DNA from: a virus
Length of the DNA stretch: 64,000 bases
IMG/VR virus record: IMGVR_UViG_3300033747_000022
Coordinates: 62,001 to 126,000 of that record
Reading direction: 5' to 3' (one strand)
How positions within the stretch are numbered: the stretch's first letter is position 1; each line of letters starts with the position of its first letter. The translations under genes were made by a program, and so were the position numbers. Under the pieces are notes generated by a model, which saw nothing but the letters and a program-made list of their open reading frames with translations, was not told the origin of the DNA and did not search any database. Below are positions 18,222-27,463 of the stretch, one piece after another.

Positions 18222-18515
18222 ATGACTAAATTAATTATTATTTTATTATTAGTTGGTATATTCTTTGGTGTTTTAGGTGGAGCTATGAACAGTTGGGCAA
18301 AAGATGTAAATCAGTCAGTTGAGGATTATGAGACATATGAGTACACAGTGCGTTCAGGAGATACCTTGAATGGTATTGTGTATCGAGAGTATTCAGAACA
18401 TTCTGGATATGATGTAAGAGAAGTAGTGTGGGAGATACGTAATGTATATAATGATGAGCTTGATGCAATGCTTAGTGTTGGCCAGACAATAAATCTACCA
18501 AAGGAGTTGAATTAA
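18222..18515 (+). CDS. membrane-anchored LysM protein
   Basis: 97 residues. Residues 1-25 are a signal-anchor helix (LIIILLLVGIFFGVLGG). Residues about 46-95 form a LysM domain: YEYTVRSGDTLNGIV at its start and VGQTINLP at its end. LysM binds peptidoglycan, so the protein should face the cell wall. There is no catalytic domain. Confidence 0.8.
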   Translation: MTKLIIILLLVGIFFGVLGGAMNSWAKDVNQSVEDYETYEYTVRSGDTLNGIVYREYSEHSGYDVREVVWEIRNVYNDELDAMLSVGQTINLPKELN

Positions 18516-18839
18516 ATGTATAAACTTAATCATTTCTTAGCTGGTGCTGGTCTGGACCATGAGTTCTGTACAGTAGGGTTTAGTCAAGGTTCTGTTAATA
18601 ATCTTAGAGGCATAGATGAGGACATGATTTTAGATACTATCTGCCATAAGGGTGGTAAGATAGTTAATCATGACAGGTTTGCTATTGTTAACCGCAAATC
18701 TCAGAGCTATGCCTGCTGTAGTCTTAGAAAAAGCATATCAGGCCTTGGCTACTTTATCAAGGTCTATTTTGTGGGCAATCTGAAAAAGAATGGGCCAACA
18801 AAGGGGATAAGCCATGAAGCTATATTCTTTTGTGACTAA
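18516..18839 (+). CDS. unknown protein
   Basis: The ATG follows the LysM stop codon directly. 107 residues with five Cys, a Gly-rich start and a C-terminal beta-rich part. No Shine-Dalgarno of its own is obvious, so translation would be coupled. Moderate doubt that it is a real gene. Confidence 0.4.
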   Translation: MYKLNHFLAGAGLDHEFCTVGFSQGSVNNLRGIDEDMILDTICHKGGKIVNHDRFAIVNRKSQSYACCSLRKSISGLGYFIKVYFVGNLKKNGPTKGISHEAIFFCD

Positions 18840-18903
18840 GCTACTATGTTGGTGTGAAGGTATATTCTTAGAATGGTGTAGTGGTGAGAGCAGACGCTGG
18901 TAA
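18814..18903 (+). CDS. Trp/Cys-rich micro-ORF
   Basis: ATG 18814 follows AAGGGG. It overlaps the end of the previous frame and gives 29 residues (KLYSFVTKLLCWCEG, then EWCSGESRRW). Good ribosome site, but the size alone makes it uncertain. Confidence 0.3.
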   Translation: MKLYSFVTKLLCWCEGIFLEWCSGESRRW

Positions 18904-18986
18904 GTTCCTATAGTCCTGAGCAAGACTCTAAAAGGCTCAAACTCTACCTGAATTTTAGGAGAGTAAATTTTAAGGAGATGATAGAT

Positions 18987-19394
18987 ATGAAAAACGAAAC
19001 TCTTTTTCCACAAAACAGAACAGAAGAGGATATTAGAAATCAATACATGCACTTTGCAGCAGAATTTGCAATGTGTCAACTTCTCTCTAAAGATACATCT
19101 CATGCAGGAAACTGGATGTATGACTTAGAGAAAAATTATGGCGAAATTTCTTTTACTATAGACGATGTTAGGAGGGCTATTTCTGAAGCCGAAGAGAGAT
19201 ATGAGTATTACTCAGAAATGATAAAGCAAAAGGAGGAGAGGGAAAGAAAAGCTGCTCCAAAAACTTATGAGCAGATACTGAACGAAATAGATGACCCCTG
19301 CCCGAGCTTAGAGTATGAACTACAAAGCAACGAGAGGAATGCTATAGATAATCTGTCGGTTCTCTTAACAAAAATGAAAAAGGAGATGAAGTAA
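18987..19394 (+). CDS. unknown acidic protein
   Basis: Start chosen at ATG 18987, 9 bases after AAGGAG; an earlier ATG touches the ribosome site. 135 residues, helical, no Cys-rich motif beyond single residues. It overlaps the start of the metallopeptidase gene by one base, so they probably act in one pathway. No family recognised. Confidence 0.6.
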   Translation: MKNETLFPQNRTEEDIRNQYMHFAAEFAMCQLLSKDTSHAGNWMYDLEKNYGEISFTIDDVRRAISEAEERYEYYSEMIKQKEERERKAAPKTYEQILNEIDDPCPSLEYELQSNERNAIDNLSVLLTKMKKEMK

Positions 19395-19975
19395 TGAAGA
19401 ATATATTAATGTTTGAAGATGACAAAAGAGTTATGGATATGGTGGAAGAAGCTAATAGTATTGGGGCTGCTGTAATTTACAACGACGTAGAGGCCCTTAT
19501 AGACTATCAGAAAAATCTTGAAATTTCTTCTCTTGCTGAGGTAAGGGATAAATTTCTGAAAGAAGATAAAACATTCGGGATGATGAACACAAAGGTTAGC
19601 GAGGATAAGAGAAGCCTTAGTCATCAGTTTGTGTTTGTAACATCAAGAAAAGACCAGAAAGAATACTCTATAATTACTATGGCTCATGAGATTGGTCATT
19701 TGCTGGACCTAAATAGAAGGGGTGATGAATTCTTAGCTTACCATATCTCGACTCCAAAATTTGAAATCGAGATAAATGCCTGGAAAGAAGGGTTTAAGTT
19801 ACTAAAAAGAAAGGGGGTGAGGTTAAATCTAAGCCTTAACGAAATACTAATGGACTTTTTAACTTCAATAGATACTTACAGTCTTGAATTTAGCAATGAC
19901 TATGAAGAACTTTTAAAATCTGAGGTTGCAGAATTAATAAAGGACTACTACAAGGAGGTAGTTATTAATGGCTAA
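19394..19975 (+). CDS. zinc metallopeptidase-like protein (HEIGH)
   Basis: 193 residues. The zinc motif HEIGHLLDL near residue 98 is followed by EIEINAWKEGFKLL about 30 residues later, which can supply the third ligand. This is the arrangement of ImmA/IrrE-type and related short peptidases. A phage enzyme of this type could cleave a repressor or a host regulator. The substrate is not evident. Confidence 0.65.
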   Translation: MKNILMFEDDKRVMDMVEEANSIGAAVIYNDVEALIDYQKNLEISSLAEVRDKFLKEDKTFGMMNTKVSEDKRSLSHQFVFVTSRKDQKEYSIITMAHEIGHLLDLNRRGDEFLAYHISTPKFEIEINAWKEGFKLLKRKGVRLNLSLNEILMDFLTSIDTYSLEFSNDYEELLKSEVAELIKDYYKEVVING

Positions 19976-21098
19976 AAATATTCAGAATCTTCAAAAAGAA
20001 AATGATAATAATGTGAAGTCTTTTAATAATAAAAAGGAGGAGTTAAATATGAAAAATGTAACAGTTAAGTTTTTATCTAAGTTTGAGGCAGAGGTACTTG
20101 GTCAAGACATGAAATTTAGAAAAGGTGATGAGGCAGATATGAAGTTAAGAGAGGATGGAGATGTTCAATTTGTTCTGGGAGACGAAGTGTTTTTCTTTAC
20201 TCCTGGTGAAGATGTGAAAGTTTTAGAGTCTGAAGAAAATGCTGATGTTGATGAGTCTAAAAATAATAAGGAGGAAAATAAAATGAAAGAAATTAATGTA
20301 AGCATTGAGAAGTTAGAGGCTCTTAATAATGGTGAGGTTATCTCTTTAATGAGAGAGGGTATTGAGTTTGTCAATCAGGAGACATATGAAGCTGTTGTTT
20401 CCGTTATCGGTAGTGACAGACTATTAGAGGTACTTGAATCATATGTACCAGAAGAAAAGGAGGTGGAAAATAAGATGGAGATTACAAGTAAGGAATATGT
20501 TGAGAAGTCAGAGTATAAGATTGAGCTGGCTGAAGTTGGATTCATGACTAACAGAGAGGCTATTAACCTTGGCCTTAAGGGAATTAAGTATCTAACCCCT
20601 GAAAATCTTGAAGATGTAGTTGAGGTTGTAGGAGATAAGGCACACAAGTTACTGCCTAATCCTAAGAAATATGTAGAGTATGCTAAAGAAGGTACTCCAT
20701 TCTGCTTAATTATTAACAATATGCATGAGAAAGTTAGTGCAGTTGAGTGGAACTTCTTATCAATTACAGAAGCATCTGAAGCCAAATTAGATAAATTCAA
20801 AGCTTTAGAGTCTATTGATGGTATCGACTACCTTGGAAAACTTAAAGGTAAATCTTCAAAGAAAGAATGGGAGGTTGATTTCATGGTAGAGGTAGATGGA
20901 CAAATTAGCTTCTTTAATTCTAAGTTTAATGTTGGCAAATCCAGAGTCCGGGCCAGCGTTAGAAAGCTAAGAGCTATTGTTGCTGATGCTCAGTCAAGAT
21001 TAATGGAAGCTGAAGCATCTATTTCTGAGGACGACTTTGATGAATTAGAAGCTGAAATTAATAAAGAGGCTGAAGTAGAGGAGACTGTAAATGCATAG
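19968..21098 (+). CDS. unknown 376-residue protein with internal ribosome-site/start units
   Basis: One continuous frame, but it contains three in-frame ATG codons each preceded by a strong ribosome site: ATG 20049 (AAGGAGG), ATG 20283 (AAGGAGG) and ATG 20475 (AAGGAGGTGG). These would start at residues 28, 106 and 170. The encoded segments differ: a short basic leader, a beta-rich acidic part (FRKGDEADMKL), a helical part (EVISLMREGIEFV) and a large C-terminal domain. Segments 106-170 and 170-230 resemble each other loosely (REGIEFVNQETYEAVVSVIG and LKGIKYLTPENLEDVVEVVG). It may be a fusion of once separate genes, or give several products. Confidence 0.7.
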   Translation: MAKNIQNLQKENDNNVKSFNNKKEELNMKNVTVKFLSKFEAEVLGQDMKFRKGDEADMKLREDGDVQFVLGDEVFFFTPGEDVKVLESEENADVDESKNNKEENKMKEINVSIEKLEALNNGEVISLMREGIEFVNQETYEAVVSVIGSDRLLEVLESYVPEEKEVENKMEITSKEYVEKSEYKIELAEVGFMTNREAINLGLKGIKYLTPENLEDVVEVVGDKAHKLLPNPKKYVEYAKEGTPFCLIINNMHEKVSAVEWNFLSITEASEAKLDKFKALESIDGIDYLGKLKGKSSKKEWEVDFMVEVDGQISFFNSKFNVGKSRVRASVRKLRAIVADAQSRLMEAEASISEDDFDELEAEINKEAEVEETVNA

Positions 21099-21134
21099 TG
21101 TTATCCGGACACATTGGCATTTATTTATAGATGG

Positions 21135-21164
21135 AGCTGGTGCTAGCCTTCGGCACCGGCTTTT
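21135..21164 (+). terminator. intrinsic terminator
   Basis: The stem agctggtgc/gcaccggct with a 9-base loop is followed by TTTT. A second copy of the gcaccagct arm lies 30 bases on and could form an alternative pairing. The rest of 21165-21398 holds no gene, apart from an inverted repeat ttaagcta/tagcttaa around 21268-21302. Confidence 0.6.
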
Positions 21165-21398
21165 AAGTACTTCAGCCTTCGGCACCAGCTTTAACAGCAC
21201 CTGACCGAAAAACAAACGGACCAGAGTGATGCAAAGCTGCTAAGTAGTGGACAGGGTGAGAGGAAATTAAGCTAGCAAAATTGGAGATTTATTTAGCTTA
21301 AACGAACCAATCACCCTACCCATTACTATTTTATCATTTTTAAAGTAATAGTCAATACTGCACACAAAGACTTAACAAATAAAAAGGAGATGTTAATT

Positions 21399-21875
21399 AT
21401 GATTGATGTTAAACAGGTAATATTCGCAAAGAGTTGGGGTAACAAGCTAATGGAAAGACTAATAGATGCAGGGATAGAAGTAATCAGCCTTGACAATTTA
21501 GATGAAGTCCGGGCCATCAAGTATGTAGGTTCTAAAAGGATGTGGCAGCTTAGGAAGTATTTAGCCTGGTATGGAAAGTATGAGAGGTATTTAGTAGAGA
21601 GAACGAACCAGCATGAGCTATATAGGATGGATGACGGCAAGGTTGTTATCCGTTTTAATCTTGAATTTAATAATGGTTTTATTGTTAATAAGGTAGTAGC
21701 TAAGCCTTCTTCCTCTGATGTAGTTGAAGGTAGATTGTTTGGTGAATATAATGATAGACTTGTTTCTTTCTCATTCAGGGTTAGTAGTGCTAGTTGCTGG
21801 ATGGAAAACATGAGCATCCCTCGGGCGCTCCAGGCTGTATTCAAACGAACCCGAGAGGTCACTCTTCAGAAGTAA
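21399..21875 (+). CDS. unknown protein with helix-hairpin-helix-like N terminus
   Basis: Start chosen at ATG 21399, 9 bases after AAGGAG. 158 residues. The first 60 residues (LMERLIDAGIEVISLDNLDEV, then IKYVGSKRMWQLRKYL) resemble a helix-hairpin-helix DNA-binding unit. The rest is beta-rich (RFNLEFNNGFIVNKVV). Likely a nucleic-acid binding protein; the family is not identified. Confidence 0.55.
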   Translation: MIDVKQVIFAKSWGNKLMERLIDAGIEVISLDNLDEVRAIKYVGSKRMWQLRKYLAWYGKYERYLVERTNQHELYRMDDGKVVIRFNLEFNNGFIVNKVVAKPSSSDVVEGRLFGEYNDRLVSFSFRVSSASCWMENMSIPRALQAVFKRTREVTLQK

Positions 21876-21901
21876 ATACTCTATTAAAGGTAAGGCTACG
21901 T

Positions 21902-21936
21902 TTTTAACCCCTCGCATTAAATTGAAGGGGTTAAAA
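21902..21936 (+). terminator. strong hairpin between operon genes
   Basis: The arms ttttaacccct and aggggttaaaa pair over 11 bases with a 13-base loop. No T-run follows, so it may be a processing site or attenuator rather than a terminator. Confidence 0.4.
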
Positions 21937-21996
21937 GCCTCGCCATCAGCATATATCAAGGTTTACAAATACAATCATTTTAAGGAGATGATTAGG

Positions 21997-23331
21997 TTGA
22001 CAAAATTAGAAATGGTATTAGATTATTCAGACAAGGTTTACAAGGCAGAGTTATTTGGCAAGGAGTTTGGTAATGTCCCGCTGATTACTAATGAGGTATC
22101 AGAGGTTATAAAAGAGTTAAAGGGACAATATGGTAAGGCTAAAGATGATGATGATAAGGCCCGGGCCATCGCAGACAAGATAAGAAAGGCTAAGTATCTC
22201 TACGATGAGCTAGTAAAACAGGAAGAGAAATTGTTTTTAAAGGGAGACGCTGAGGTATTTAAGGTTGAGAGATTGATTGAGCAGAACCCTAATAACAGGG
22301 CATTATTATATAAGATGGATGTTAGAGTAGGTGAGAGTCCATTCTCTATGAGGGTAAGTGTTATTAATCCTCATGGTAAGAATAAAGATACAGGTGAGAA
22401 TTATGACTACTTCAAGATAGTTTTACCATTTGAGAGAAGTTGGAAGGTAGAATACGACGATAATGGTGAGACAAAGGAGCGTACTGTTTATGACTATAAT
22501 GGCATGCAGCTTAATAGAACTGGTGATGAGTGGTATAGAGATATCAATCGCACCTGGGAGAATGTTAAGGGAGCTTTATTGAGTGGTTTCTTTAAAATCT
22601 CTGGTATTTATGATAGAGAGTATAAGAAGATATATCAGGCTAAGCGTAAGAAGATGAAGACTAAGAAATATAGTCAGTCTTGTGAGAACTGCCGCTGGCA
22701 TCATTCAGAAGAGATACCTGCTGAGACTGAGAGTGGGGTTACTACTAGCTTCTGGAGACACAAGTGCTATCTAACAGGAGATACTGTTGACGATACAGCT
22801 CATAAGTTTTTAGACCAGGATGGCAAGGAAGATAAAGGTCCACTGCAGAGAGGTAAGGATATCATCGTTAACAAAAACTCCTTTGAAGAGGCAGACTATC
22901 GCCCACACACACAGCGTAAAAAGTATTTGAAACGTAATGCTTTATACGACTTTGGAGAGGATTGTCCATACCACCTATTCTTTACTAACTTTGGTGGAAC
23001 AATAGACGGCTTCTACGATGAGAAAACTACTAAAGGTATTATGCCTTCGCTACAGGAGATAACAGAAGATGATGAGGCTCCTGTTGAGTTTCTGCTGCCT
23101 GACAATATTATAGTTGACTTTGATGATGTTGAATATGTTGAGTGGAAGCAGTTTAAAGAACTTGACGAGTCTGATAAGTGTCCTGAGATACCTGAAGGAA
23201 TGAAAGCTTTAAAGAAGGTAATCGGAGACGATGAAAAGAAGCTACGTAATGCCGCTTCAGAGTATGCTAAACGCAAAGAATTCACTGCTTCTGAGTCAGA
23301 AAACTTCGTCAAGGCATATTTAGCACTCTAA
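21997..23331 (+). CDS. unknown protein with zinc cluster
   Basis: Start chosen at TTG 21997, in the same AAGGAGATG-N6 context as its neighbours. 444 residues. The middle holds a possible zinc site (SQSCENCRWHH near residue 228, then HKCYL and CPYH). The N-terminal part is helical; the centre is beta-rich (FSMRVSVINPHGK, YFKIVLPFERSW). It may be a nucleic-acid binding or modifying protein. No family recognised. Confidence 0.65.
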   Translation: MTKLEMVLDYSDKVYKAELFGKEFGNVPLITNEVSEVIKELKGQYGKAKDDDDKARAIADKIRKAKYLYDELVKQEEKLFLKGDAEVFKVERLIEQNPNNRALLYKMDVRVGESPFSMRVSVINPHGKNKDTGENYDYFKIVLPFERSWKVEYDDNGETKERTVYDYNGMQLNRTGDEWYRDINRTWENVKGALLSGFFKISGIYDREYKKIYQAKRKKMKTKKYSQSCENCRWHHSEEIPAETESGVTTSFWRHKCYLTGDTVDDTAHKFLDQDGKEDKGPLQRGKDIIVNKNSFEEADYRPHTQRKKYLKRNALYDFGEDCPYHLFFTNFGGTIDGFYDEKTTKGIMPSLQEITEDDEAPVEFLLPDNIIVDFDDVEYVEWKQFKELDESDKCPEIPEGMKALKKVIGDDEKKLRNAASEYAKRKEFTASESENFVKAYLAL

Positions 23332-23341
23332 AGAATAACAC

Positions 23342-23380
23342 GCTCTCAGAGGTCAATAAAAGGCTTCTGGGAGCTTTCTT
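23342..23380 (+). terminator. intrinsic terminator
   Basis: The stem gctctcagag/cttctgggagc is followed by TTTCTT. Confidence 0.65.
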
Positions 23381-23433
23381 ATATATATGTAAGTTGTCTA
23401 AAATTATAAATCATTTTAAGGAGATGATGAGTA

Positions 23434-24369
23434 ATGCAATTAAATCATGAAATTTTAAGTGAAAAGTTGGTAGAGGATAAGTTAGTTGGGATGTCAATCA
23501 TTATGATATCTGATGTTGTTGAGGAGCTAAGAGATGACCCCGACTTTAATGAAGAAGCTTATCGTAGTATCTTAACAGCTGAGCTTGAGACTATCCACAA
23601 GGAAATGAAAGATACCTGCCGGATGTGTCAGCTTGAAGATGAGAAGGCTTGTTGTGAAAGTGACTGCAAGTTATTCGAAAAGGCTGTTGAGTATCATGAG
23701 CATATCAACGCTGATTATGATATATGTTATCACTGTCCTGAAAAGGATAAAGGTTGTTTAGGTTTTGACTACTGCAGATTTAGAAACCTAGATGAGAAGT
23801 TGTCTATAAAGGATGTCCATTTATCCGCAGACGCTTTACTCTGGGCTTCCGTTATTACAGAGGACGATTACTTCGCTCTCTGCGATAAAGGACTTCGTTT
23901 TATTTCTGCTTTTGATTATGAAAGTGTCTTAGATGTTGTTGGCCCGGATGTTATGCGAAAGGTTCAACAAAACTTCTTTATCCTGATGGAGAGGCACTTT
24001 GGTTCTTATCTACCAGGACTTGTTGAAGCTGTTGGTGAGAGTGAATCGAAAGTATCTAAGCGAGTCGTCCAGTTTGAAGAAGATTTCAAGGAGTACATTG
24101 CTTCCAAGCGGGCCATCTCTCGCAAGGAAACTTCAGCATCTAAAAACTTCACTATCGCTATCAAAAAGACTTCAGCTAAAAACAGCTTTATCGGAGTCCT
24201 GATAGACAACAGCAGTGAATCTCGCAAGCCTCTAAAGTTTATCATTAAGAGTGAGTACATCTCAGTTAAAGGTAGTTTACCAGAAGGTGCGCTCAATCTT
24301 ATAGAATCTAAAATATGTAATGAATTCAATGAAAATTTCAAGATGCCGAGTAGAGTAATGCGCTACTAA
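23434..24369 (+). CDS. unknown Cys-rich protein
   Basis: 311 residues, ATG 23434 after AAGGAGATG. Residues about 60-125 contain repeated Cys pairs (CRMCQLEDEKACC, CYHCPEKDKGC, DYCRF) that could hold two zinc ions or an iron-sulfur cluster. A later helical part (DDYFALCDKGLRFISAFDY...VLDVVGPDV) resembles the C-terminal module of the 376-residue protein upstream (GIKYL...VVEVVGD). The C-terminal third is basic. Function unknown. Confidence 0.6.
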   Translation: MQLNHEILSEKLVEDKLVGMSIIMISDVVEELRDDPDFNEEAYRSILTAELETIHKEMKDTCRMCQLEDEKACCESDCKLFEKAVEYHEHINADYDICYHCPEKDKGCLGFDYCRFRNLDEKLSIKDVHLSADALLWASVITEDDYFALCDKGLRFISAFDYESVLDVVGPDVMRKVQQNFFILMERHFGSYLPGLVEAVGESESKVSKRVVQFEEDFKEYIASKRAISRKETSASKNFTIAIKKTSAKNSFIGVLIDNSSESRKPLKFIIKSEYISVKGSLPEGALNLIESKICNEFNENFKMPSRVMRY

Positions 24370-24401
24370 AAACGCTTTAAACTTTACTCTGCCGCGATAA
24401 G

Positions 24402-24466
24402 AAGCGATGATTTTCTACAAAACTTTCCACTTGACTTTTCTCTAGAAAATTATCGCTTTTTCCTTT
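24402..24466 (+). terminator. intrinsic terminator with a 16-bp stem
   Basis: The arms from 24402 and 24443 (aagcgatgattttcta with tagaaaattatcgctt) pair over 16 bases with one G-T wobble and run into a T-rich tract. Confidence 0.8.
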
Positions 24467-24479
24467 TTTCTCTCTTTAA

Positions 24480-24900
24480 CTTAAGTCATTAGACATAGAT
24501 TACCCTAAGTGGCGTGAAATACACTTAGAATAAAGAATCTGTGTTTGCTTAAATATTCTGCACAGACAGTATAAATACTCAACAGGCTTAGGTATAGTGA
24601 CTGTCCATATACCATAATTGCCTTGTTGTACCCTAATCCCAATGCGACTACCAGTCTTCCCCCGAGCTATGTTCGTTTTACCTGGATATGAGCTCAACAA
24701 TCCAGTTACGCACGGGAATATTGGCCAGAATAACCTCACCTGCCGGCTCTACTTATTGCATCGGCTAGAGCTCACCTTATACGTTTTAGGGTGTAACGGC
24801 ATCCACCACCTCAAAAGAGGGCTCATCTAAAAGAGATTCACCAGCCCCTCGCTCCCGGTCACAGCATTGGTAGACCATAGGGTTAAAGAACACTAATGAA
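24480..24900. other. gene-free stretch of higher GC content
   Basis: No credible gene lies in 24470-25188. This part is clearly richer in GC than its surroundings and holds local hairpins such as ctaagtg/cacttag near 24507. Its origin could be a decayed insertion or a structured RNA. Short frames on both strands here have no ribosome site. Confidence 0.4.
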
Positions 24901-24960
24901 TATTAAAGACTGTTTATATTTAGTTGTATAGGTTAAACTAAACCAAGTTAGCTTAGCAAA

Positions 24961-24987
24961 GCCTACCGGCCCATTAATCCGATAGGC
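24961..24987. other. 9-bp hairpin
   Basis: The arms gcctaccgg and ccgataggc pair with one mismatch around a 9-base loop, nested within an aagc/gctt pair. It lies in the leader region of the next operon and may be regulatory. Confidence 0.4.
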
Positions 24988-25023
24988 GAAGCTAAACTTG
25001 AAAAAAGTTGCCAAAACTCATTT

Positions 25024-25130
25024 CCTAATATTAGTATACCACAAGCCACTTCATTTTTCAAGTGTTTTGTTTAATATACTAAACTTTTAACCTAATATTA
25101 TTATAGCACAAAGCTAACCACTTTTCAAGT
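25024..25130. repeat. duplicated 40-base upstream element
   Basis: Two similar 40-base units start with CCTAATATTA (25024 and 25091) and end with TTTCAAGT (or TTTTCAAGT). They sit just before the 25189 gene, with TTGTTT and ACTAAAC between them, so they look like a doubled promoter or operator. Confidence 0.6.
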
Positions 25131-25188
25131 TTTAAGTCGTGAAGGTTGTCAGAACAAGGATTACAAAAAATCAAAAGGAGTGATTTAG

Positions 25189-25680
25189 ATGAAACTTAGT
25201 ACACTAAAAGAAAAAGGTATTGCAAATGAGCAGGAGATTTTGGAACTGGCTATGAACGATGTGGCTGAGGTTACTATGGAGAATGTAGAAAAGGTGCCGC
25301 TGACAGCTAAGTCTAAGAGAAAGTTTAAGGATTATTCCGCCCGGGCCAAAGCAAAGAAAGTCCCTTATCAATTCCTGACCGATGAAAATGATAAGATTTA
25401 CGGTGTAGAGATGGATGTCTCTTTAACTTTTCCATCAGGAAAGGCTGAGTATTCTTATTTAAAGCTGCAGGAAAGCGACTGGGACGAGACAGACTACTAC
25501 GGCCACACCAAATGTACCTTCAAGGGAAGAACAATCACCACACTCGTGGCTGTAAGCCTAAACACAAATGTCTCCTTCGGCGACTATAACTTCCCGTCCA
25601 AGAAGTTGGAACATCAGGTGGCTAAGTTCATTCAGAAGGTAGCAAATAGACTTGACGAAAGAATTAAATCTCAAAAATAA
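25189..25680 (+). CDS. unknown protein
   Basis: 163 residues, ATG after AAAGGAGTG. N-terminal helical part, then a beta-rich centre (YGVEMDVSLTFPSGKAEYSYL) and a helical C terminus. No known motif. First gene after the 800-base gene-free region. Confidence 0.6.
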   Translation: MKLSTLKEKGIANEQEILELAMNDVAEVTMENVEKVPLTAKSKRKFKDYSARAKAKKVPYQFLTDENDKIYGVEMDVSLTFPSGKAEYSYLKLQESDWDETDYYGHTKCTFKGRTITTLVAVSLNTNVSFGDYNFPSKKLEHQVAKFIQKVANRLDERIKSQK

Positions 25681-25692
25681 AGGAGTGGTAAT

Positions 25693-26076
25693 TTGCTGTT
25701 TTGGATTTTAGTTGCAGGATTTTTGTTCGTTTTGTATAAAAACTATAAGGAGGAAGAAAAAATGTCAAACAATAAAAATAAGAGCGCAGTTGTAAAAGAA
25801 GAAACAGACTTTCAGGACAGCCAGGAGTATATTGAGCTAATTAAAAAAGAAACTATAAAAACTGTCGAAGAAGGCAACCTGAAGAAAACAGAGGAGTTAG
25901 TCAAGTTGTGGTCGAAAAAGGAAAAACAGATGGAAGCAGCTAAGTCATTTAAAAAGAAATTAAAAGAAAAACAAATTGATAATGACGAGGAAAAGAAAAC
26001 TATAGGCTATAGATTAGGTAAATCTGTAGGTTCACTATTTTCAGGCTTCAAAGAAGGAGTTAATCAAAAAAGCTAA
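25693..26076 (+). CDS. unknown protein with N-terminal membrane helix and a second start
   Basis: Start TTG 25693 after GGAGTGG gives 127 residues with a membrane helix at 2-16 (FWILVAGFLFVLY) and a charged helical body. An internal ATG at 25762 has its own AAGGAGG site and would give a soluble form lacking the helix. The C-terminal part is basic. Function unknown. Confidence 0.55.
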   Translation: MLFWILVAGFLFVLYKNYKEEEKMSNNKNKSAVVKEETDFQDSQEYIELIKKETIKTVEEGNLKKTEELVKLWSKKEKQMEAAKSFKKKLKEKQIDNDEEKKTIGYRLGKSVGSLFSGFKEGVNQKS

Positions 26077-26089
26077 AGGGAGTGATTTA

Positions 26090-26434
26090 ATGCCAGAATA
26101 TGAATATATTCCAGAAGGACACAGTAAATTATTAGATAAATGGATGAGTGATGAAAGCCGGATTGTCACCCTGATTGATAATACTAAAGAATATGGTAAC
26201 TATACAGACAACTCAGCTTTATATATTACAGCTAACCTTAACAAAAACAATAAAATAACAGCTTTCAGAGCTTATTATATCTTCCCGGTACCAACCCCGG
26301 GCCAGCAAACAAAGAAAGAATATCAACTGTCCGTAGACATAGACAAAAGATTAAACGAACCAATGAACTATGAAAATTTCAAGCTGATTGTAGGTGGTCT
26401 CTGTAAAATATTTGAACGCAGATTTAATCTTTAG
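26090..26434 (+). CDS. unknown protein, related to the 34475 gene product
   Basis: 114 residues. It shares the layout of the protein at 34475-34804: an N-terminal LLDKWMSDESRIVTLIDNTKEY-like helix (there KLEEWFDYQRIYKLIDFYENY), a middle YIFPVPTPG (there YIYPTPDNKEY) and a C-terminal helix. The two are probably paralogues. Function unknown. Confidence 0.55.
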   Translation: MPEYEYIPEGHSKLLDKWMSDESRIVTLIDNTKEYGNYTDNSALYITANLNKNNKITAFRAYYIFPVPTPGQQTKKEYQLSVDIDKRLNEPMNYENFKLIVGGLCKIFERRFNL

Positions 26435-26586
26435 ACAAAAACACCCCCTGCGGGTGTGATTAGATGCGCATTCTGCTAAAGAAATTCCTTTTTAAACTTC
26501 ACACACACCATGCAGGTGGGCTACATTTTAGTGGGAGGGGCCTTAAATACTAATTTTTCACTTAAATTTGCCCCTCTTTTTATACT

Positions 26587-27030
26587 TTACACCGTAAAAA
26601 ACACCATTTTTTATGATTTACACCGTAAAAAACACCATTTTTTATGTTTCAACCCATAAAAATCACCATAAATTCTAAAATGTAGAATGAAAACAAGCGT
26701 ATCCGGGCGTACAGAGCGAAGTGACGGAGTATCCTACTCCTAATCGAGCGATGTGGGCTTATTCAAGGGCTTCGGGCGGTATATGAGCCTTTTTTCATCT
26801 CCTTAACTCTAATGCTGAGCTGGAGCCTTTAAATATTCCTATATTTCTCCCTTTTTATTCTCTTTAAAGCTCATTTCTATGCTTTTACCCGCATATTACA
26901 CCATTTTTTATGGTTTACACCGTAAAAAACATCATTTTTTATACTTTACACCGTGGAAATCACCATTTTTAGTGTTTCAAGGCGTAGAAATCAGCATAAT
27001 CTGTGTTTCAAGCCGTGAAAAACATCATAA
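26587..27030. repeat. two clusters of about 30-base tandem iterons
   Basis: The unit TTTACACCGTAAAAAACACC plus ATTTTTTATG is repeated with a 30-base period at 26587, 26617 and 26647, then again in more diverged copies between about 26890 and 27030. There is no spacer between units, so this is not a CRISPR array. No gene is convincing in 26435-27563. Tandem iterons of this kind suggest a replication origin or a large operator. Confidence 0.75.
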
Positions 27031-27230
27031 ACTAGTCTCAAATGATATCCATCCGCATCTCTCTTCTATTTTTCTGGCCTATTTTATGCCGTGGGGCTTT
27101 GAAGTGATGTAATTGCCGTTTAAAAGGGCTAAATCGTCCATTCTAGACGCTTAGGCGTTAGAGGAAGGGGGTAGGTAGGCTTTAGCGGGGACTATCTAAA
27201 TCCGCACAATTAACGTCTCAAATTTAATCT

Positions 27231-27290
27231 ATTTTAGATTGTTTTAAGCTATTTTAGATTGTTTTAAGCTATTTTAGATTGTTTTAAGCT
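27231..27290. repeat. three perfect 20-base tandem repeats
   Basis: attttagattgttttaagct occurs three times without interruption. ATCCGCA-type 12-15-base repeats (near 27210, 27291, 27345) flank it. Confidence 0.9.
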
Positions 27291-27463
27291 AATCCGCATA
27301 TTTAACACTCTAAATTAAAAGTTTATCAGCACATTTAAAAGAAGTTTATCCGCACATTTAACTCTAGATTTGAGGGTTTATACTTTTTCTCATTTCAGTT
27401 TTTAACTTTTCAATTTCAAATTAGGTTTCACTTTCTTTGTTGTAACAGGGATTATAAGGATAG

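Noticed and set aside
24500-24830. Short genes on either strand of the GC-richer patch
   Set aside because: No ribosome sites, atypical composition and no domain; they are chance frames.
26587-27030. Possible CRISPR array
   Set aside because: The 30-base units are adjacent with no unique spacers and there are no cas genes, so it is a tandem iteron block.
26879-27112. A 77-residue gene across the iterons
   Set aside because: The frame simply translates the repeats, has no ribosome site and does not match a gene pattern.
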